Position numbers and translations under genes: made by a program. Shown here one piece after another: positions 1-12,260 of a DNA stretch of 64,000 nucleotides (position 1 is the stretch's first letter; each line of letters begins with the position of its first letter). A model generated the notes under the pieces. The model ran no database searches, had not been told where the DNA came from, and saw only the letters and a list, made by a program, of their open reading frames with translations. This DNA is from Aporrectodea caliginosa (Eukaryota > Annelida > Clitellata > Crassiclitellata > Lumbricidae), in NCBI GenBank assembly GCA_020284085.1, contig JACEVL010000130.1, positions 886,001 to 950,000 on the forward strand, read 5' to 3'.

Positions 1-310
1 TCACCCTTTTCAACCTACTTGTAGTGCTGGTATTGACGACATAGATCCACTAATTGCCAATGCCTCTTTCTTCCATTTCGCCCCCATTTCAGCAGAGCAT
101 ATAAACTGCTCTCTCTCCACTGGTGTTGTCCCCAATAAACTTAAGATAGCAAAGGTTGCACCTATTTTTAAAAAGGGTGAAAGGGACGATTCATCTAAAT
201 ATCGACCAATCTCTATCCTCTCTTTCTTCTCGAAGTGAAAAGACTATGTATGACAAACTAAATAAATTTCTTGCTATCACTAAAACAATGGGTTCTTTTC
301 AATATGGTTT
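1..310 (+). pseudogene. LINE reverse-transcriptase fragment, frameshifted
   Basis: Conceptual translation gives the RT region just before the catalytic palm: a stretch like [14 protein letters not shown], then [13 protein letters not shown]. After about position 234 the similarity continues in another frame (YDKLNKFL, then GSFQYGF). The order matches the N-terminal RT region of CR1/Jockey/RTE-type non-LTR elements. The copy is cut by the window edge on the left and by the satellite on the right. It is a dead relic; the clade is not assigned. Confidence 0.75.
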
Positions 311-316
311 TAGTCT

Positions 317-1164
<848 letters not shown>

Positions 1165-1289
1165 ACACAGACAGACAGAAAACAAATAAACAGGCAGACA
1201 AAGAGAGGGAGATAGATATTAAAAGAGTAAGAAGGAGACAAGATGAGCGATACAGAGAAAAGGATGGATATAATGGCAGCAACAATGTT

Positions 1290-1541
1290 CTATGTATTGT
1301 GTTGTATTGCATTGTATTGTATTGTATTTTTTAATTTATATTATAGCACCGCTCACAACAGGGGCCATTCAGTAGCGCTCACAGTGCGAGAACCCCTAGG
1401 GAAGAAGAAGGTTTTGAGGATGGAGAAGGCTGTAGGAAGAGACCCAGACAAAATGGTAACACGTAGAGAGGAGGGAAGGGCATTCCACATGGAAGGGCTC
1501 AATAGTGGTAAAAGATCTAGTTTGGGCCATAGTGGTCCTAA
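1290..1541 (-). pseudogene. 3' end of a CR1/L2-like LINE (family 2)
   Basis: On the - strand the translation gives SMWNALPSSLR, then FFFPRGSRTVSATEWPLL and a stop. It parallels SLWNALHFALR and FFSRGSRTGSATEWPRL in the plus-strand copy ending near 4946. Past the stop (leftwards) lies a degenerate ATACA-type pentanucleotide tail (about 1295-1328), equivalent to the ATTAC tail of the other copy. A short, 5'-truncated relic. Confidence 0.75.
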
Positions 1542-1841
1542 CTCGCCCCCCCAAAGTCCTACCTGCACCTCACCGTGGTGGGGGGGTGAACAGCCAAGTA
1601 AGGGATTGCCTGGTGAGGCTATGCCATCAGTGGAGAAGGCTTCGGCTGAAGGACCACCTAGGGCGATACGCGAGGTGGACAGGCTCACCAGGAACCCTGA
1701 AACGGTTGGCCAACGCAGGAGGCAGGTGTTGGAAGGACACCTGAGGGCGAAAGAGGCCTACTAACTGGCCCACCGGCTTCCTTACCCTGCCAGGAGAGGA
1801 ATGGTCACCACCTGGCATAAGACCAAGAAACTTTAACATGA

Positions 1842-2058
1842 CAGATTCAAATGACATGTGGAGGGAATACGAAGTCGAGGAAGACAAAGAAAGACCTGGA
1901 TGGACAATATAATGGAGGATTTGAGGGCACAAAACATGGGCATGAGGGAAGCCATGGATAAAATCAGAGACAGAACGATTTGGAGATGTCATGTTAAGGA
2001 CTCATCGTTGGCGCACGCCTGACGGAGGAGAGAGAAGAAGAAGAAGAAGAAGAAGAAG
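1842..2058 (+). pseudogene. 3' end of an RTE-like LINE with GAA tail
   Basis: Translation around 1892-2025 gives WMDNIMEDLRAQNMGMREA followed by MDKIRDRTIWR, the usual C-terminal sequence of LINEs often mis-annotated as 'craniofacial development protein 2-like'. A stop is followed by a GAA-repeat tail (about 2034-2057). The stretch 1545-1840 before it is open but I do not recognise it; it may be a diverged upstream part of the same element. Confidence 0.6.
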
Positions 2059-2115
2059 GTCCTAACTCGATGAATAAGAAAACGAAGACGGAGCGACGTT
2101 ATGGTGTGTGTGCAC

Positions 2116-2936
<821 letters not shown>

Positions 2937-3027
2937 GTGTGCACACGATAAACGCATCGCCTATCTTCCACTGTGTATCAACTAATGACACCTGTGTGAG
3001 TTAAGAAATGACGCTGTATGTTTGCAG

Positions 3028-3246
3028 ATGACTATTGCAACGGAGTCAGTTGTACTCCACCGAAGACTTGCGTTGTTGATGCGGAGAATCGAACATCATG
3101 TGGTTGCAACAAAGATTGCGGCAATGACTATTCTCCCGTTTGTGGTTCTGATAACAGTACATACGACAACTACTGTGAGATGAACGCCGCCTTCTGCGAG
3201 GCAAACACCAGCGTCACGATCTACTTCTACGGCGTCTGCTCCGAAG
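3028..3246 (+). CDS. Gene A exon, follistatin-like module type e
   Basis: 73 codons, phase 1-1, acceptor TTTGCAG, donor GTCAGA. Ten cysteines in FOLN-Kazal order. The FOLN half reads CNGVSCTPPKTC; the Kazal half contains CGNDYSPVCGSDNSTY. The presumed P1 residue (second after Kazal Cys2) is Asn, unusual for a trypsin-like target. The N-glycosylation sequon NTS lies 13 residues before the last Cys. Paralogues are at 50193 (gene B) and 59692 (gene C). Confidence 0.92.
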
Positions 3247-3577
3247 GTCAGACTGACAGAATGTTTCTTTAAGTTAGGAAGTAGCTTATATAATGCTCTC
3301 AGTTGATTTTAAACGACGCTGTATTGCTGGTGCTTATTTTCACCATCAATCAAAAGGAATCTGGTGGCGGCTGATGTCCATCCTGGACTAGTTTCGCGTA
3401 GGCAGACCTATGAATATACATGTACATGGACCCCACCCCACGTACGCAAATATGTAGTCATATTATATTTAATTGAATATTTATAGTGCGCCATTTTAAC
3501 AGATCTCAACGTCACTGAACATGGCTGTTTAATGCCTGGTCTTATGCTAAGTCACAGTAAATTTGCCATTGTTTTAG

Positions 3578-3796
3578 GATCCAACTGTCAGAGAATCAAT
3601 TGTGGTGATGGGAAGCACTGTGACTCACTAAATCAGCCAGAACCCAAGTGCGTCTGTGACACAGTCTGTCCCAAGTTATACAGTCCATTCTGCGGTAGCA
3701 ACTACAAGACCTACAACAACTCCTGCGAACTAAAGCGGGACTCCTGCCTCACCAACACATCCATCACAATACAGTTCTACAGAAGATGCGAAGAAG
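3578..3796 (+). CDS. Gene A exon, follistatin-like module type f
   Basis: 73 codons, phase 1-1, acceptor TTTTAG, donor GTAGCC. The module begins GSNCQRINC, and its Kazal loop is CPKLYSPFCG with P1 Lys. This is a plausible inhibitory loop for a trypsin-like protease. The paralogue at 60269 keeps Lys (CPKFYSPVCG). Sequon NTS before the last Cys. A 5'-truncated LINE begins only 8 bp into the following intron, so the donor survives but its downstream context is foreign. Confidence 0.92.
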
Positions 3797-3804
3797 GTAG
3801 CCAA

Positions 3805-4991
3805 CTGTACTGGATCACAATATTTTGCTCCAACGCCTTGAATCCTCCTATGGTCTTAAGGGAGTCCCTCTTCTCTGGCTTCAATCCTACCTGTCTGATC
3901 GCACCCAAATGGTTATAGCTGGTAATTCCAGGTCTAACTGGGTGCCTGTCCTTCTAGGAGTTCCTCAGGGATCAGTCCTTGGACCCCTTCTTTTCATTCT
4001 GTACACGGCTGATATTACCTCTTTGTTTACAAATTACTCTGCTACTGGTCACCTTTTTGCTGATGACGTTCAGGCATATGTTCATGGTCCTGCGTCTACT
4101 CAACTCACTTTAGCTCGCCGTATTGAAGCCCTTTCCCATGACTTGCATTTGTGGATGTCTTCAATCGCCTTTCGCTAAACTCTTCCAAAACTCAACTTAT
4201 TTGGCTTGGCACACCCCAACAACTTCTGAAAATTGACTTTTCGCTTCTCTCTGAAAACGTTCCCAAATTTACGTTCTCTACATGTGTGCGTTACTTAGAT
4301 GTCACTTTGGACAGCGCTCTCACTTTTTCTGCTCATGTAACCAACCTTACACGATCCTCTTACTTTCACCTCCGGCGTCTCAGGGTCATTCGCAGATCTG
4401 TTCCCCTCTCTACCATGGCATCCATTGTCCATGCATTTGTTTGTTCCAGAATTGATTATTGCAATTCCCTACTTATTGGTCTTCCCAAGGTCCGTCTATC
4501 CCCTATTCAATCTGTTCTCAAGGCTGCTGCTCGATTGATTGCTCACCTTCCTAAATACTCCCATATATCATCTTTCACGGTCACCCAACTGCATTGGCTT
4601 CCTCTCTCTGACCGCATTCAGTTTAAAGTCCTTGCTTTGGTCCTCAAATCCAAACTGGGACTTGCTTCAAAATACCTAAGGGACGTCATTCGTCCTCCTC
4701 TTTCTGCATCTTCTCATCGGCCTCTCCGATCTCTGGACCGGTCTGACTTCTTTGTCCCACGAGCTAGGACCACGATTGCTCAAACTCGATCCTTTGCCAT
4801 CATTGGGCCCTCTTTATGGAATGCCCTTCACTTTGCGTGAGACTTTCCTTTCTGGATCTTTGTCTTCATCTCTCTCTCTCCTTAAAACCTATTTCTTCTC
4901 TCGGGGTTCTCGCACTGGGAGCGCTACTGAATGGCCTCGGCTGTGAGCGTCGCTATATAAATTACTAATTACATTACATTACATTACATTA
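3805..4991 (+). mobile_element. 5'-truncated CR1/L2-like LINE (family 2) in the gene A intron
   Basis: The translation covers the RT palm and C-terminus: VPQGSVLGPLLFILYTAD, then LFADDVQAYVHG (active site FADD), SRIDYCNSLLIGL, LHWLPLSDRIQFKVL, and the 3' end SLWNALHFALR with FFSRGSRTGSATEWPRL. Frames change near 4150 and 4830. It ends in ATTAC repeats (about 4962-4990). Gene C at 60488-60530 has the same intron without the element, which places the insertion between about 3804 and 4991. Confidence 0.9.
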
Positions 4992-5351
4992 TACTGTGAA
5001 ATTGAAAGAGTAATAAAGTTAAACCACCTACTGTGGAAGGAAATGTTCGACGAAGGTTTCGTGAAAGAAAGAATACGAATTTAAAAACAAACCCAGAATC
5101 AATCGAATGTGCATGTAAGATACGATGAAAGTTAACCAGCGATTTATTTTCTTCTGACTGGAGAAGATTCTTAATCTAGGATACTGTCTGCATCAGGGCG
5201 CGTGTTTTGCGAGAGAAGTCAATCAATCAATCAATTTTCGTTGACAAACCGCAGCTCTTTACATTAAGTAGTTAGATGGTCACCCTAGGAGATGAGTACT
5301 CCAGATGAGTTTCTATTTGATATGCAGTCAGTGTTGGTGTCTTTCTTGAAG

Positions 5352-5576
5352 GCCCTGGATGCCTCTACACCTATTGTCCATACGGTCAAACTTGCGTAGT
5401 GGATGAGCGGAATCAACCAATGTGCGTCTGTCCTCAATACTGCGGCGCCGACCCCGGATCAACTGAGGTATGTGGAACGGATTACAAGACTTACAGCAGC
5501 GAATGTTTCCTCAACGTCGCTGCTTGTATGACCAACAAAACCATCAGAGTGCAGCACTATGAACAGTGCAAAAGAG
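5352..5576 (+). CDS. Gene A exon, follistatin-like module type g
   Basis: 75 codons, phase 1-1. The acceptor is TTGAAG, where the gene C paralogue has TTTGCAG, so it is weaker but canonical. Donor GTGAGC. The FOLN half reads GCLYTYCPYGQTC, and the Kazal loop is CGADPGSTEVCG, two residues longer than the usual seven between Cys2 and Cys3, with P1 Ala. Sequon NKT is present. The paralogue at 60802 has the shorter loop CYAGSNEVCG. Confidence 0.9.
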
Positions 5577-5814
5577 GTGAGCAATATTTATATAACTCCA
5601 TTCGATGCATAAGGAGGGTTACATAATTTCGACAGACATTTCAGTTTCTGTCGAGCTTATTCTCTGATCCATCGTTCTAAAGATGTATCAGACATGTAAA
5701 TCTCTCATAGAGAATAAAAGAGAAGACGGAAGATACTAGTTTTCCTTGTCTTGGAATTATTTTGCATCTTCTTCTCGCGTTCTAAAGCCTTTCTTCTGTC
5801 TTTTTCTTCCGCAG

Positions 5815-6036
5815 ATAGTCCGTGCAACGGCGTCGTTTGTTCGTGGGAAAGATATTGCGATTTGGGTACGGATGGTCGACCGATTTGTGTCTGTGACGAC
5901 AAACAATGCGATAAGTACGCAACCACCGTATGTGGTAGTGACACCAAATCGTATAGCAGCTACTGTGAACTTCAGAAGCAGTCCTGCCTCAGCAACTCAA
6001 GCATTCGCTGGCTCTACAACGGCAAATGCGTCGAAG
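5815..6036 (+). CDS. Gene A exon, follistatin-like module type h
   Basis: 74 codons, phase 1-1, acceptor after a strong pyrimidine tract (TTTTTCTTCCGCAG), donor GTAAGT. Begins DSPCNGVVC; loop CDKYATTVCG with P1 Lys. The paralogue at 61274 has CYGSAVCG, two residues shorter and with Gly at P1, so the inferred specificity differs between genes. Sequon NSS is present before the last Cys. Confidence 0.92.
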
Positions 6037-7629
6037 GTAAGTAACAATGCGATGAACTGCGACAAATTGATTGTTTTAGAGCCACAATTTGCAACAATCA
6101 GACAACGTAGTTATTCAACTTTCAGGTGAACATGCTGATGACATATAATGCGGCATTAAACTCCACAGTACGAAATTACATCTCAGTAAATATGTCACAT
6201 TTCGCACCATTGCCTATCGAAATGAAATACCTATATCACAGTACGTTTGCGGATATGTTCAGTAACGTTCTGTTTGTTTCTTCCAGTGATATTTCAGTTT
6301 CTAAAATAATTACAGTTTCAGTTTTCATTCACTTTTGGGCTTGTAATTTCTAGTTGAGTTAAAGCTTCAGTTTTTTTACTGTTTCAAATAATTTTCTTTT
6401 TCATTTCAGCTACTGAAAATTATCAGTTTAAGTTTCTGCGTAGATACAATTATTTGCATTGATAGACAACAACATTGATGTACAACTGATTATCTGTTAT
6501 CAGACGTTAACTAGTAGAAGCAGTAAAGAGGCCACACACGGAGAAAATTCTCTCCACACAGGCCTCTGAATCCGGCGCAGCAATTAAATCTTCTGCCAGA
6601 GTTGCCAACAGGTTATATCATTATCAGTGCTGTCCAAACATTTTGACACCGTGGGCCACCGAAGAAATTATTGTTGAAGCTGAGGGCCGCACCAGTAAAG
6701 TCAAAAGCCACGACTAAAATTTATTGAAAATTATTAACTGTTTTAAAATTTATTATGGATTTTGTGTTCACATTGTCAAATGATAAGCCAAGTTATGAAC
6801 GAACAGCTATATGCAGGTAGGCCAGTGACTTTATCTTTACTTAATTTTTTAAACAAATTGCAAAAATTTGCGACCTCGGGCGACCCACTTAAAATCAGAT
6901 CGGGGGTGGAATGTTGGACAGCACGGGTTTATTATGATCATCGCCGGTTGGCCCAAAATGTCAATACATCCTGGTACGGTCCTGTCAAACATTCAGAAAA
7001 ATTTTCTGAATTTTCGTATTATTGTATTATTGCTTGACTGTGGTGTAGCTGAATGCGCCATGGCTTGCTTTTAAGTTTTGTTGATTCTTGATAGCCCTTT
7101 CCCCATAAATTCATATATTTCACCACTATAGTCATTCGAGTCAGCTAAAAACACAACCCCTGCTGATAAATGAGTAGGAAGTTAGTTCGCTTATAGGGAC
7201 TTTCTGAAAACTTCCTGCTAATAACAACTGCGATTAATATGATTTAATATATTTACCTTCAGATTAGTCGAATTCTTTCCCACTTGCTGCAATCCACAGG
7301 GTTTATTGCTAATGTCTGATCCATCTTCCTCTAAACACGAACTCCTATTCGTTTTGTCATCATGATCAAAATACTGCCACACCTCGCTTTGTGGGTCATC
7401 CATCAATTACGTCAAGAAATTTTAGGCGGTTTTTACTCCCGCCCCTTGTAAACAACTGTCAGACATTTAAGGACCCCTAATAAAATCATGTCAATAATTA
7501 CAGCCCTCTCAAAAAACATTTAGGCTCAGTACATGTAGAATCGCTGTCAGATATTTATTACATTCAAAAATGCAATCTCGAATTTCAAAATATCTAAGTT
7601 CATTTTAATACCTACATTTTAGTAGTATT
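6037..7629. other. AT-rich intron of gene A, no feature recognised
   Basis: Intron after module h. The short ORFs at 6126-6353 and 6762-7074 have no recognisable domain, no cysteine pattern and no usable splice context. I see no RNA gene or mobile-element end until the MITE at 7630. Confidence 0.5.
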
Positions 7630-8069
7630 CAGGGATGGACAAATTACTCGAGGAAATGTAATGGAATTACAAATTACTTTGGACATTAAATTTAATTTCA
7701 AATTACAAATAACATTGGACAATATATTATTGAATTATATATAAATTGTAAATTAAAAACAACGCGATATCAGGTAATTTCAATTACGCAATTTCTGTAG
7801 TATTAAACATTAAGAACTTAATACATTTTAATTATTCAACTTTTAATCAATTATACGCTTTTAGCTTAACGCACATCACCCTTATTAGGGCATATAATAA
7901 TACAGCGTATTATTATATGCCCTAATAAGGGTGATGTGCTTTAAGCGTATAATTTATTAAAAGTTGAATAATTAAAATGTATTACGTTGTTAATGTTTAA
8001 TACTACAGAAATTGCGTAATTGAAATTACCTGATATCGCGTTGTTTTTAATTTACAATTTATACATAAT
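7630..8069. mobile_element. Giant-hairpin MITE remnant with hAT-like left end
   Basis: The left end CAGGGATGGACAAATTACTC resembles hAT termini (CAGGGATGGGCA type). From 7740 to 8063 the DNA is a near-perfect inverted repeat. Arms of about 160 nt (7740-7903 and 7907-8063) surround a 3-nt centre at 7904-7906, with only a few mismatches and short gaps. No matching right terminus is visible; the right side runs into a LINE 3' tail at about 8144. Likely a foldback MITE that lost its right end. Confidence 0.75.
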
Positions 8070-8143
8070 GTCCTTTTCACCACCGAAGGTTAAGTAGGCT
8101 TTATATTGAACTTGGAGATTTGGAATTATTTGTAATTTCTTTG

Positions 8144-8360
8144 ATTCAATCAATCAATCAATCAATCCTTTTATTGTTTCCATAGAATAGTTTACAAGTA
8201 GTGATCCAGAGTAATCATAAATCAACGATCATATGTTTAGAAATTAAAACAGAGATCACATGATTATCTTATTAACTTAATTGATGGAAACAATCCGGCA
8301 CCCAGAAGGGACTGAAGTCCCGCTAAGTTAGGGATACCCGTGTAGGCCTACCATGTTAGC
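8144..8360 (-). mobile_element. LINE 3'-UTR remnant with TCAA tail
   Basis: A TCAA repeat (8144-8166) is followed by TTTTATTGTTTCC, which on the - strand is an AATAAAA-type end followed by a TTGA tail. Further in is GGGACTGAAGTCCCGCTA with a GGGAC/GTCCC stem, repeated in at least six other LINE ends in this window. Non-coding relic. Confidence 0.6.
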
Positions 8361-9099
8361 AGAGGGATGACAGATGAGTATAGTCTACACAAATAGGATT
8401 GTCAGAAAAAATGAGAATAACTGGCTTAACAAAGTGCGATTAGCAATTGGTTAATAAAGAATATACTTACTTAACTAACAACACTTAACTTATAATAAAA
8501 TAATAAACGATGATATTAATAATAAGCGATAATAAAAGCATTTCAGGGCAATACCTTGGTTTACCTTGTAATTAAACTAGCCAGTAGGCCTAAATCTGAG
8601 AGTGTGAGTTCAATTGCTGTGCAGAAACAGTTTTGATGATAAACCGCCTTTTAAAACTGAGAATGATTTTAATTCTGGTTTTAATACGTGATAACTAATT
8701 GGTTGGTGAAAAGCGCCGTTAGTAGGCCTTATGCTATGCCATAATTAGCGGACGAGGTTTTAGTCCCATGGAGCATTTTGCCAAGATATCCGCTATTGAT
8801 GTCGGATTCGAATGCGAACTCGCGGCCGTATTATTTAACGTTTAAGCTACCATTCTCAAGGGTCTGTTTTGATTCACTGTAAAGAAAAATTTTGTCGTCA
8901 ATTTGCATTGAACACCCCTCCTCTGTCGATCAATCAAATTCGTTTATTCGAAATCAAGCTGACAATATCGCAGCTTGTTACAACAGTAATAGTAGATTTC
9001 GTTTATTAAGATACAACGTTGACATACCGCAACTTGTTTACATATGATAATGAAAGTAGTCTAATTAAATTAAAAACAATAAGTTTATGCCTATAGTCA

Positions 9100-10900
9100 G
9101 GATTGAGAGTTAAATCTTAACATTCCGAATGGTCCGATATAGAACCCTAGAAATGAAATTGTGGTCATCTTTTTTGGGCAGTTCATATTCATGAGGTCTA
9201 GGGCGCAGAGCATAAGGCCTACTTACGGTCGGAGGAAAGAGGCCTCTGAGCACATGTTGTGAGTTCCGGTTGACCGCAAGCAGGAGTTTGACGTCTGCTT
9301 CTTCCATGATTCGGTCTAAATCCTGGTGTTGAGGAGGAAGGTAGCCCAGTCGTTTGGCCCTTTGCAGGAAACGTTGGAGTTTTTGTCGGTCGCTTGCGGT
9401 GGTGAATCCCCACCAAGCGGGGGAGGCATAGAGAAGGCGAGAGATGGTTGTTGCACGTGCAACTTCATGGAGCGCTGTCGGAGGGAGACCGTGTGCCCTG
9501 AGGACTCTGAGAGCATGAGCGAACCAGAGCATGCGCTTGGGGGGGTCCGTGGCGCATTGGATAACATCTGGCACAGAGACCGAGAGGTATCGAGTTCGAG
9601 CCCCCGTTGGGCGGATATGCTTTGTAGGCTGCTATTAGCGCCGTTGTATTGCAAGCTCTCTGTTCTGTTAGTAGTTAAGAGTTCAATTGCATAACCTGTA
9701 AATGTAGAGCGCAGTGCGTTTGTCAGGCGCTTATTAAAGAAAATATATTTTATTATTATTATTCTTATTAAGAATCCTATTGAAATGGGAAGAAGCGCTG
9801 AGATCAATTGCAATTGTCACTCCGAGCATGAGCATTGATGTTACTCTCACGATTCCTAAGGTAGGTGGGTCAGATGTTCCTTTGACGCGTCGACGGTGGA
9901 TGATCATTTCCTGGGATTTGCTCTCGTTCAGTCGTAGATTGTTCCTAACGGCCAGTTCTGAAACGTTTTCCAACTCCTCCGGAGTGGAAATCCTCATGGA
10001 GGCTCCTATAATTAAATAAGTGTCATCCGCATACTTTCTAATCAAGTTCTGAAGATTGACCGGGTGCAAATCCGAGGCATCGACGATGTATGATGATGGG
10101 CCTACCCCAGAGCCTTGAACACCGCTGGCGTTGATGGATGCAATGGTTGATTTCAGCCTGGAGAAGCGTATCAGGTGTTTTCTGTCTTGCATATATTCTA
10201 CCAGCCAATTTTAGATAATTATGATCTGGGATTTCCAGCTGGGAAAGCTTTTGTGCAAGGGTGGAATGGCGCACAGAGTCAAAAGCTTTTGAAAAGTCTA
10301 TAGGAAAATCAACGTGACATAGTCGTGTGTTGATAGGAGGTCTGTAACAGCCTGGAGGATGGAAATCAATGCAGCAGTTGTTGAGCCAGTGGGGCAGAAG
10401 GCGTATTGATCGGCAAGTAGGGTAGACATTGGAGGGGAGGTGAAGGACGGATACAAATGCTTACGCACAAGTTCTCGCTCGGTCATTCTGGATAGGACCG
10501 GAACGATAGAAATGAACCGAAAGTCACCAAGCGTAGTCGGTTGAGGCGTCTTTGGCACCGGTTTGATGATGGCGGTTTTCCATTGTGTCGGGACATGGGA
10601 ATTGGCGATTGATAGGTTGATGATGTGGGCCAGGACAGATGCATAAACTGGAGCTGCAATCTTCAAGAACCAGGATGGTATTCCATCGGCACCATCAGCA
10701 GTATGATGCAGACGGTCTAGAAGATAGAAAGTTCCCATTTCCGTTGTAAATGGTCGGTTGTTATAGGCAGTTGCTCGTCTTGATGGAAGAACATATTGGG
10801 TGTCTGTGGAAATTCTGGCATAGTCGTCGTTTAGCTCAGCTGCAGTAATGTCAGTAGGTGGGTAATATCGAAAGTAATACAAAAAGTAAAATATTGTCAA
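9100..10900 (-). pseudogene. LINE reverse-transcriptase relic split by a SINE
   Basis: Read on the - strand, successive open pieces carry RT blocks: DGIPSWFLKIAAPVYASVL, TQWKTAIIKPVPK (10298-10900), GVQGSGVGPSSYIV, RKYADDTYLII with the YADD active site (9734-10192), and a C-terminal ASPAWWGFTTASDRQKLQRF (9110-9574). The WWGF-type C-terminus also appears at 36080-36790. Frames change several times. The RT C-terminus is interrupted by the SINE at 9538-9773. Group not assigned; dead copy. Confidence 0.85.
9538..9773 (+). mobile_element. tRNA-derived SINE, ATT-repeat tail
   Basis: The head contains an A-box-like GTGGCGCATTGG and a B-box-like GAGTTCGAGCCCC spaced as in a tRNA; the first half resembles tRNA-Arg. 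A unique body of about 140 bp follows (TTTGTAGGCTGCTATTAGCG ... GCGCTTATTAAAG), then an ATT tail. A full copy in the other orientation lies at 30838-31068, and a 3' half copy at 26503-26675. It inserted into the LINE at 9100-10900. Confidence 0.85.
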
Positions 10901-11419
10901 ACTTTCCCAAATCCCTACCCCTCAAATTTTGTTGACATAATTAATGGAAGACCAGTCCCATGGGCGCTTACGAGCAGTTTATAAATTAATCGCGACAAGC
11001 TCATTCTTATTAGAAAAACTTAGCAACCTAATTAACACTAAGAGACTACATAGATTTGAATGACCGGAAGTCAATGGATACTGAATAATAACGAGATTAA
11101 ATGGATCGCCTAAATACCGAGAGTTGCATAGACCGGAACTAAAACCCAACAGGAACGCATAAATCTTTTAAGCATTTGCAACTATTTCAGTTCGGATATT
11201 AATTATCGGTTTTATTTCTATTTCATTTTCACATTTTAATTTCCGTGTAGGCTATATTTCGGTTTCGTTTTGCAAATAGCTTTCGTTTAAGTTTAAGTTT
11301 CAGTCAATGGGAAATTTATAATTTTCGTTTCAGTTTCTATTTCATTAACTGAAATATCTCTGGACTTTCTCCTGAAGGACGATGAAAGCTGTTTAGACAA
11401 GGATTTTAAATGTTTGCAG
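10901..11419. other. Gene A intron, no feature recognised
   Basis: AT-rich intronic sequence leading to the acceptor of exon A-i. It contains repeated TTTCAGTTT/TTTCGTTT-like runs (11180-11370) similar to those near 6290-6420, but no ORF or element end that I can support. Confidence 0.5.
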
Positions 11420-11638
11420 CTTCCGTTTGCGACAGAGTACCTTGTTCGTCAGAGAAAAGATGTGCCGTTGATGAGCGGAATCAGCCAACGTGTGTCTGCA
11501 TCGGTCAGTGCCTAAGCGTTTGGGAACCGGTATGTGGAAGCGACGGTCTCACTTACCACAGCGAATGCGAGCTGCAGCAGTTTGCTTGTCTTTCAAACAG
11601 GAATATTACTCTGGTCAACAGAGGAATATGCGATCAAG
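11420..11638 (+). CDS. Gene A exon, follistatin-like module type i
   Basis: 73 codons, phase 1-1, acceptor TTTGCAG, donor GTATTT. Starts ASVCDRVPC; FOLN half ends DERNQPTCVC. Loop CLSVWEPVCG, P1 Ser. Ten Cys. Sequon NIT (SNRNIT) before the last Cys. The paralogue at 61682 has an extra cysteine in this loop. Confidence 0.92.
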
Positions 11639-11884
11639 GTATTTAACAGAGAAACCCGCCATCTACCGACCATTTGAAAGACTCTGGGTTGCGTGGGATA
11701 TGCAGTCACTTGCAATATTTAGCAGACTGATGGTTCATAGAACAGCATTCTCTTATTTCAAATTCTGGTGTATTATCTTAAAGCGACCAATCAACCGAAA
11801 TTTATTGCAAATCTATAACGTGTAATAAAACTAATATCAATCGTGATAGCTTCAGTGAACCGATTTTAATGTTTGCTTTCTTAG

Positions 11885-12115
11885 GTGGGACTTGTATTGG
11901 CATTGGCATCTCTTGTACATCTGGTCGAAGTTGCGCCCTGAATGAAACGAATCAACCGACATGTGTCTGCAACACGGTTTGTTCCGACCTCACCTACACG
12001 TCCGTGGTTTGTGGCACCGATGGAAAGACCTACAACAACAGTTGTTCTCTCCAGAGGGAAGCATGCCTGACCGACAGAATAATTCGAGAGGACTACTATG
12101 GTTCTTGCAGAAACG
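11885..12115 (+). CDS. Gene A exon, follistatin-like module type j
   Basis: 77 codons, phase 1-1, acceptor TTCTTAG, donor GTAATA. Begins GGTCIGIGISC; loop CSDLTYTSVVCG has nine residues between Cys2 and Cys3 instead of seven, P1 Asp. It lacks the N-glycosylation sequon that most modules carry before the last Cys (TDRIIRED here). It has no counterpart in genes B or C within the window; in gene C it would lie past 61.9 kb. Confidence 0.9.
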
Positions 12116-12260
12116 GTAATACCACTTTAGTTTATATATATACATGGATAAGGAAGAAGGCAATGCCACCTTTCTTGTTAGTGTTTACTGTATTTATTTA
12201 TATTTACTTCTAGATTAAATTAGTATAGAGCCAGTTCTGGAAATAACCGGAGGCGCTTTT

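Noticed and set aside
3028..3246. Naming the genes agrin or follistatin
   Set aside because: Only repeated follistatin/Kazal modules are visible; no laminin-G, SEA or follistatin-specific N-terminal domain is in the window.
9541..9612. A tRNA gene
   Set aside because: The anticodon region and acceptor stem do not form a proper tRNA, and the same head recurs joined to a common body and tail; it is a SINE.
9326..9694. Plus-strand 122-residue ORF
   Set aside because: Antisense to the LINE relic and running through the SINE; no domain.
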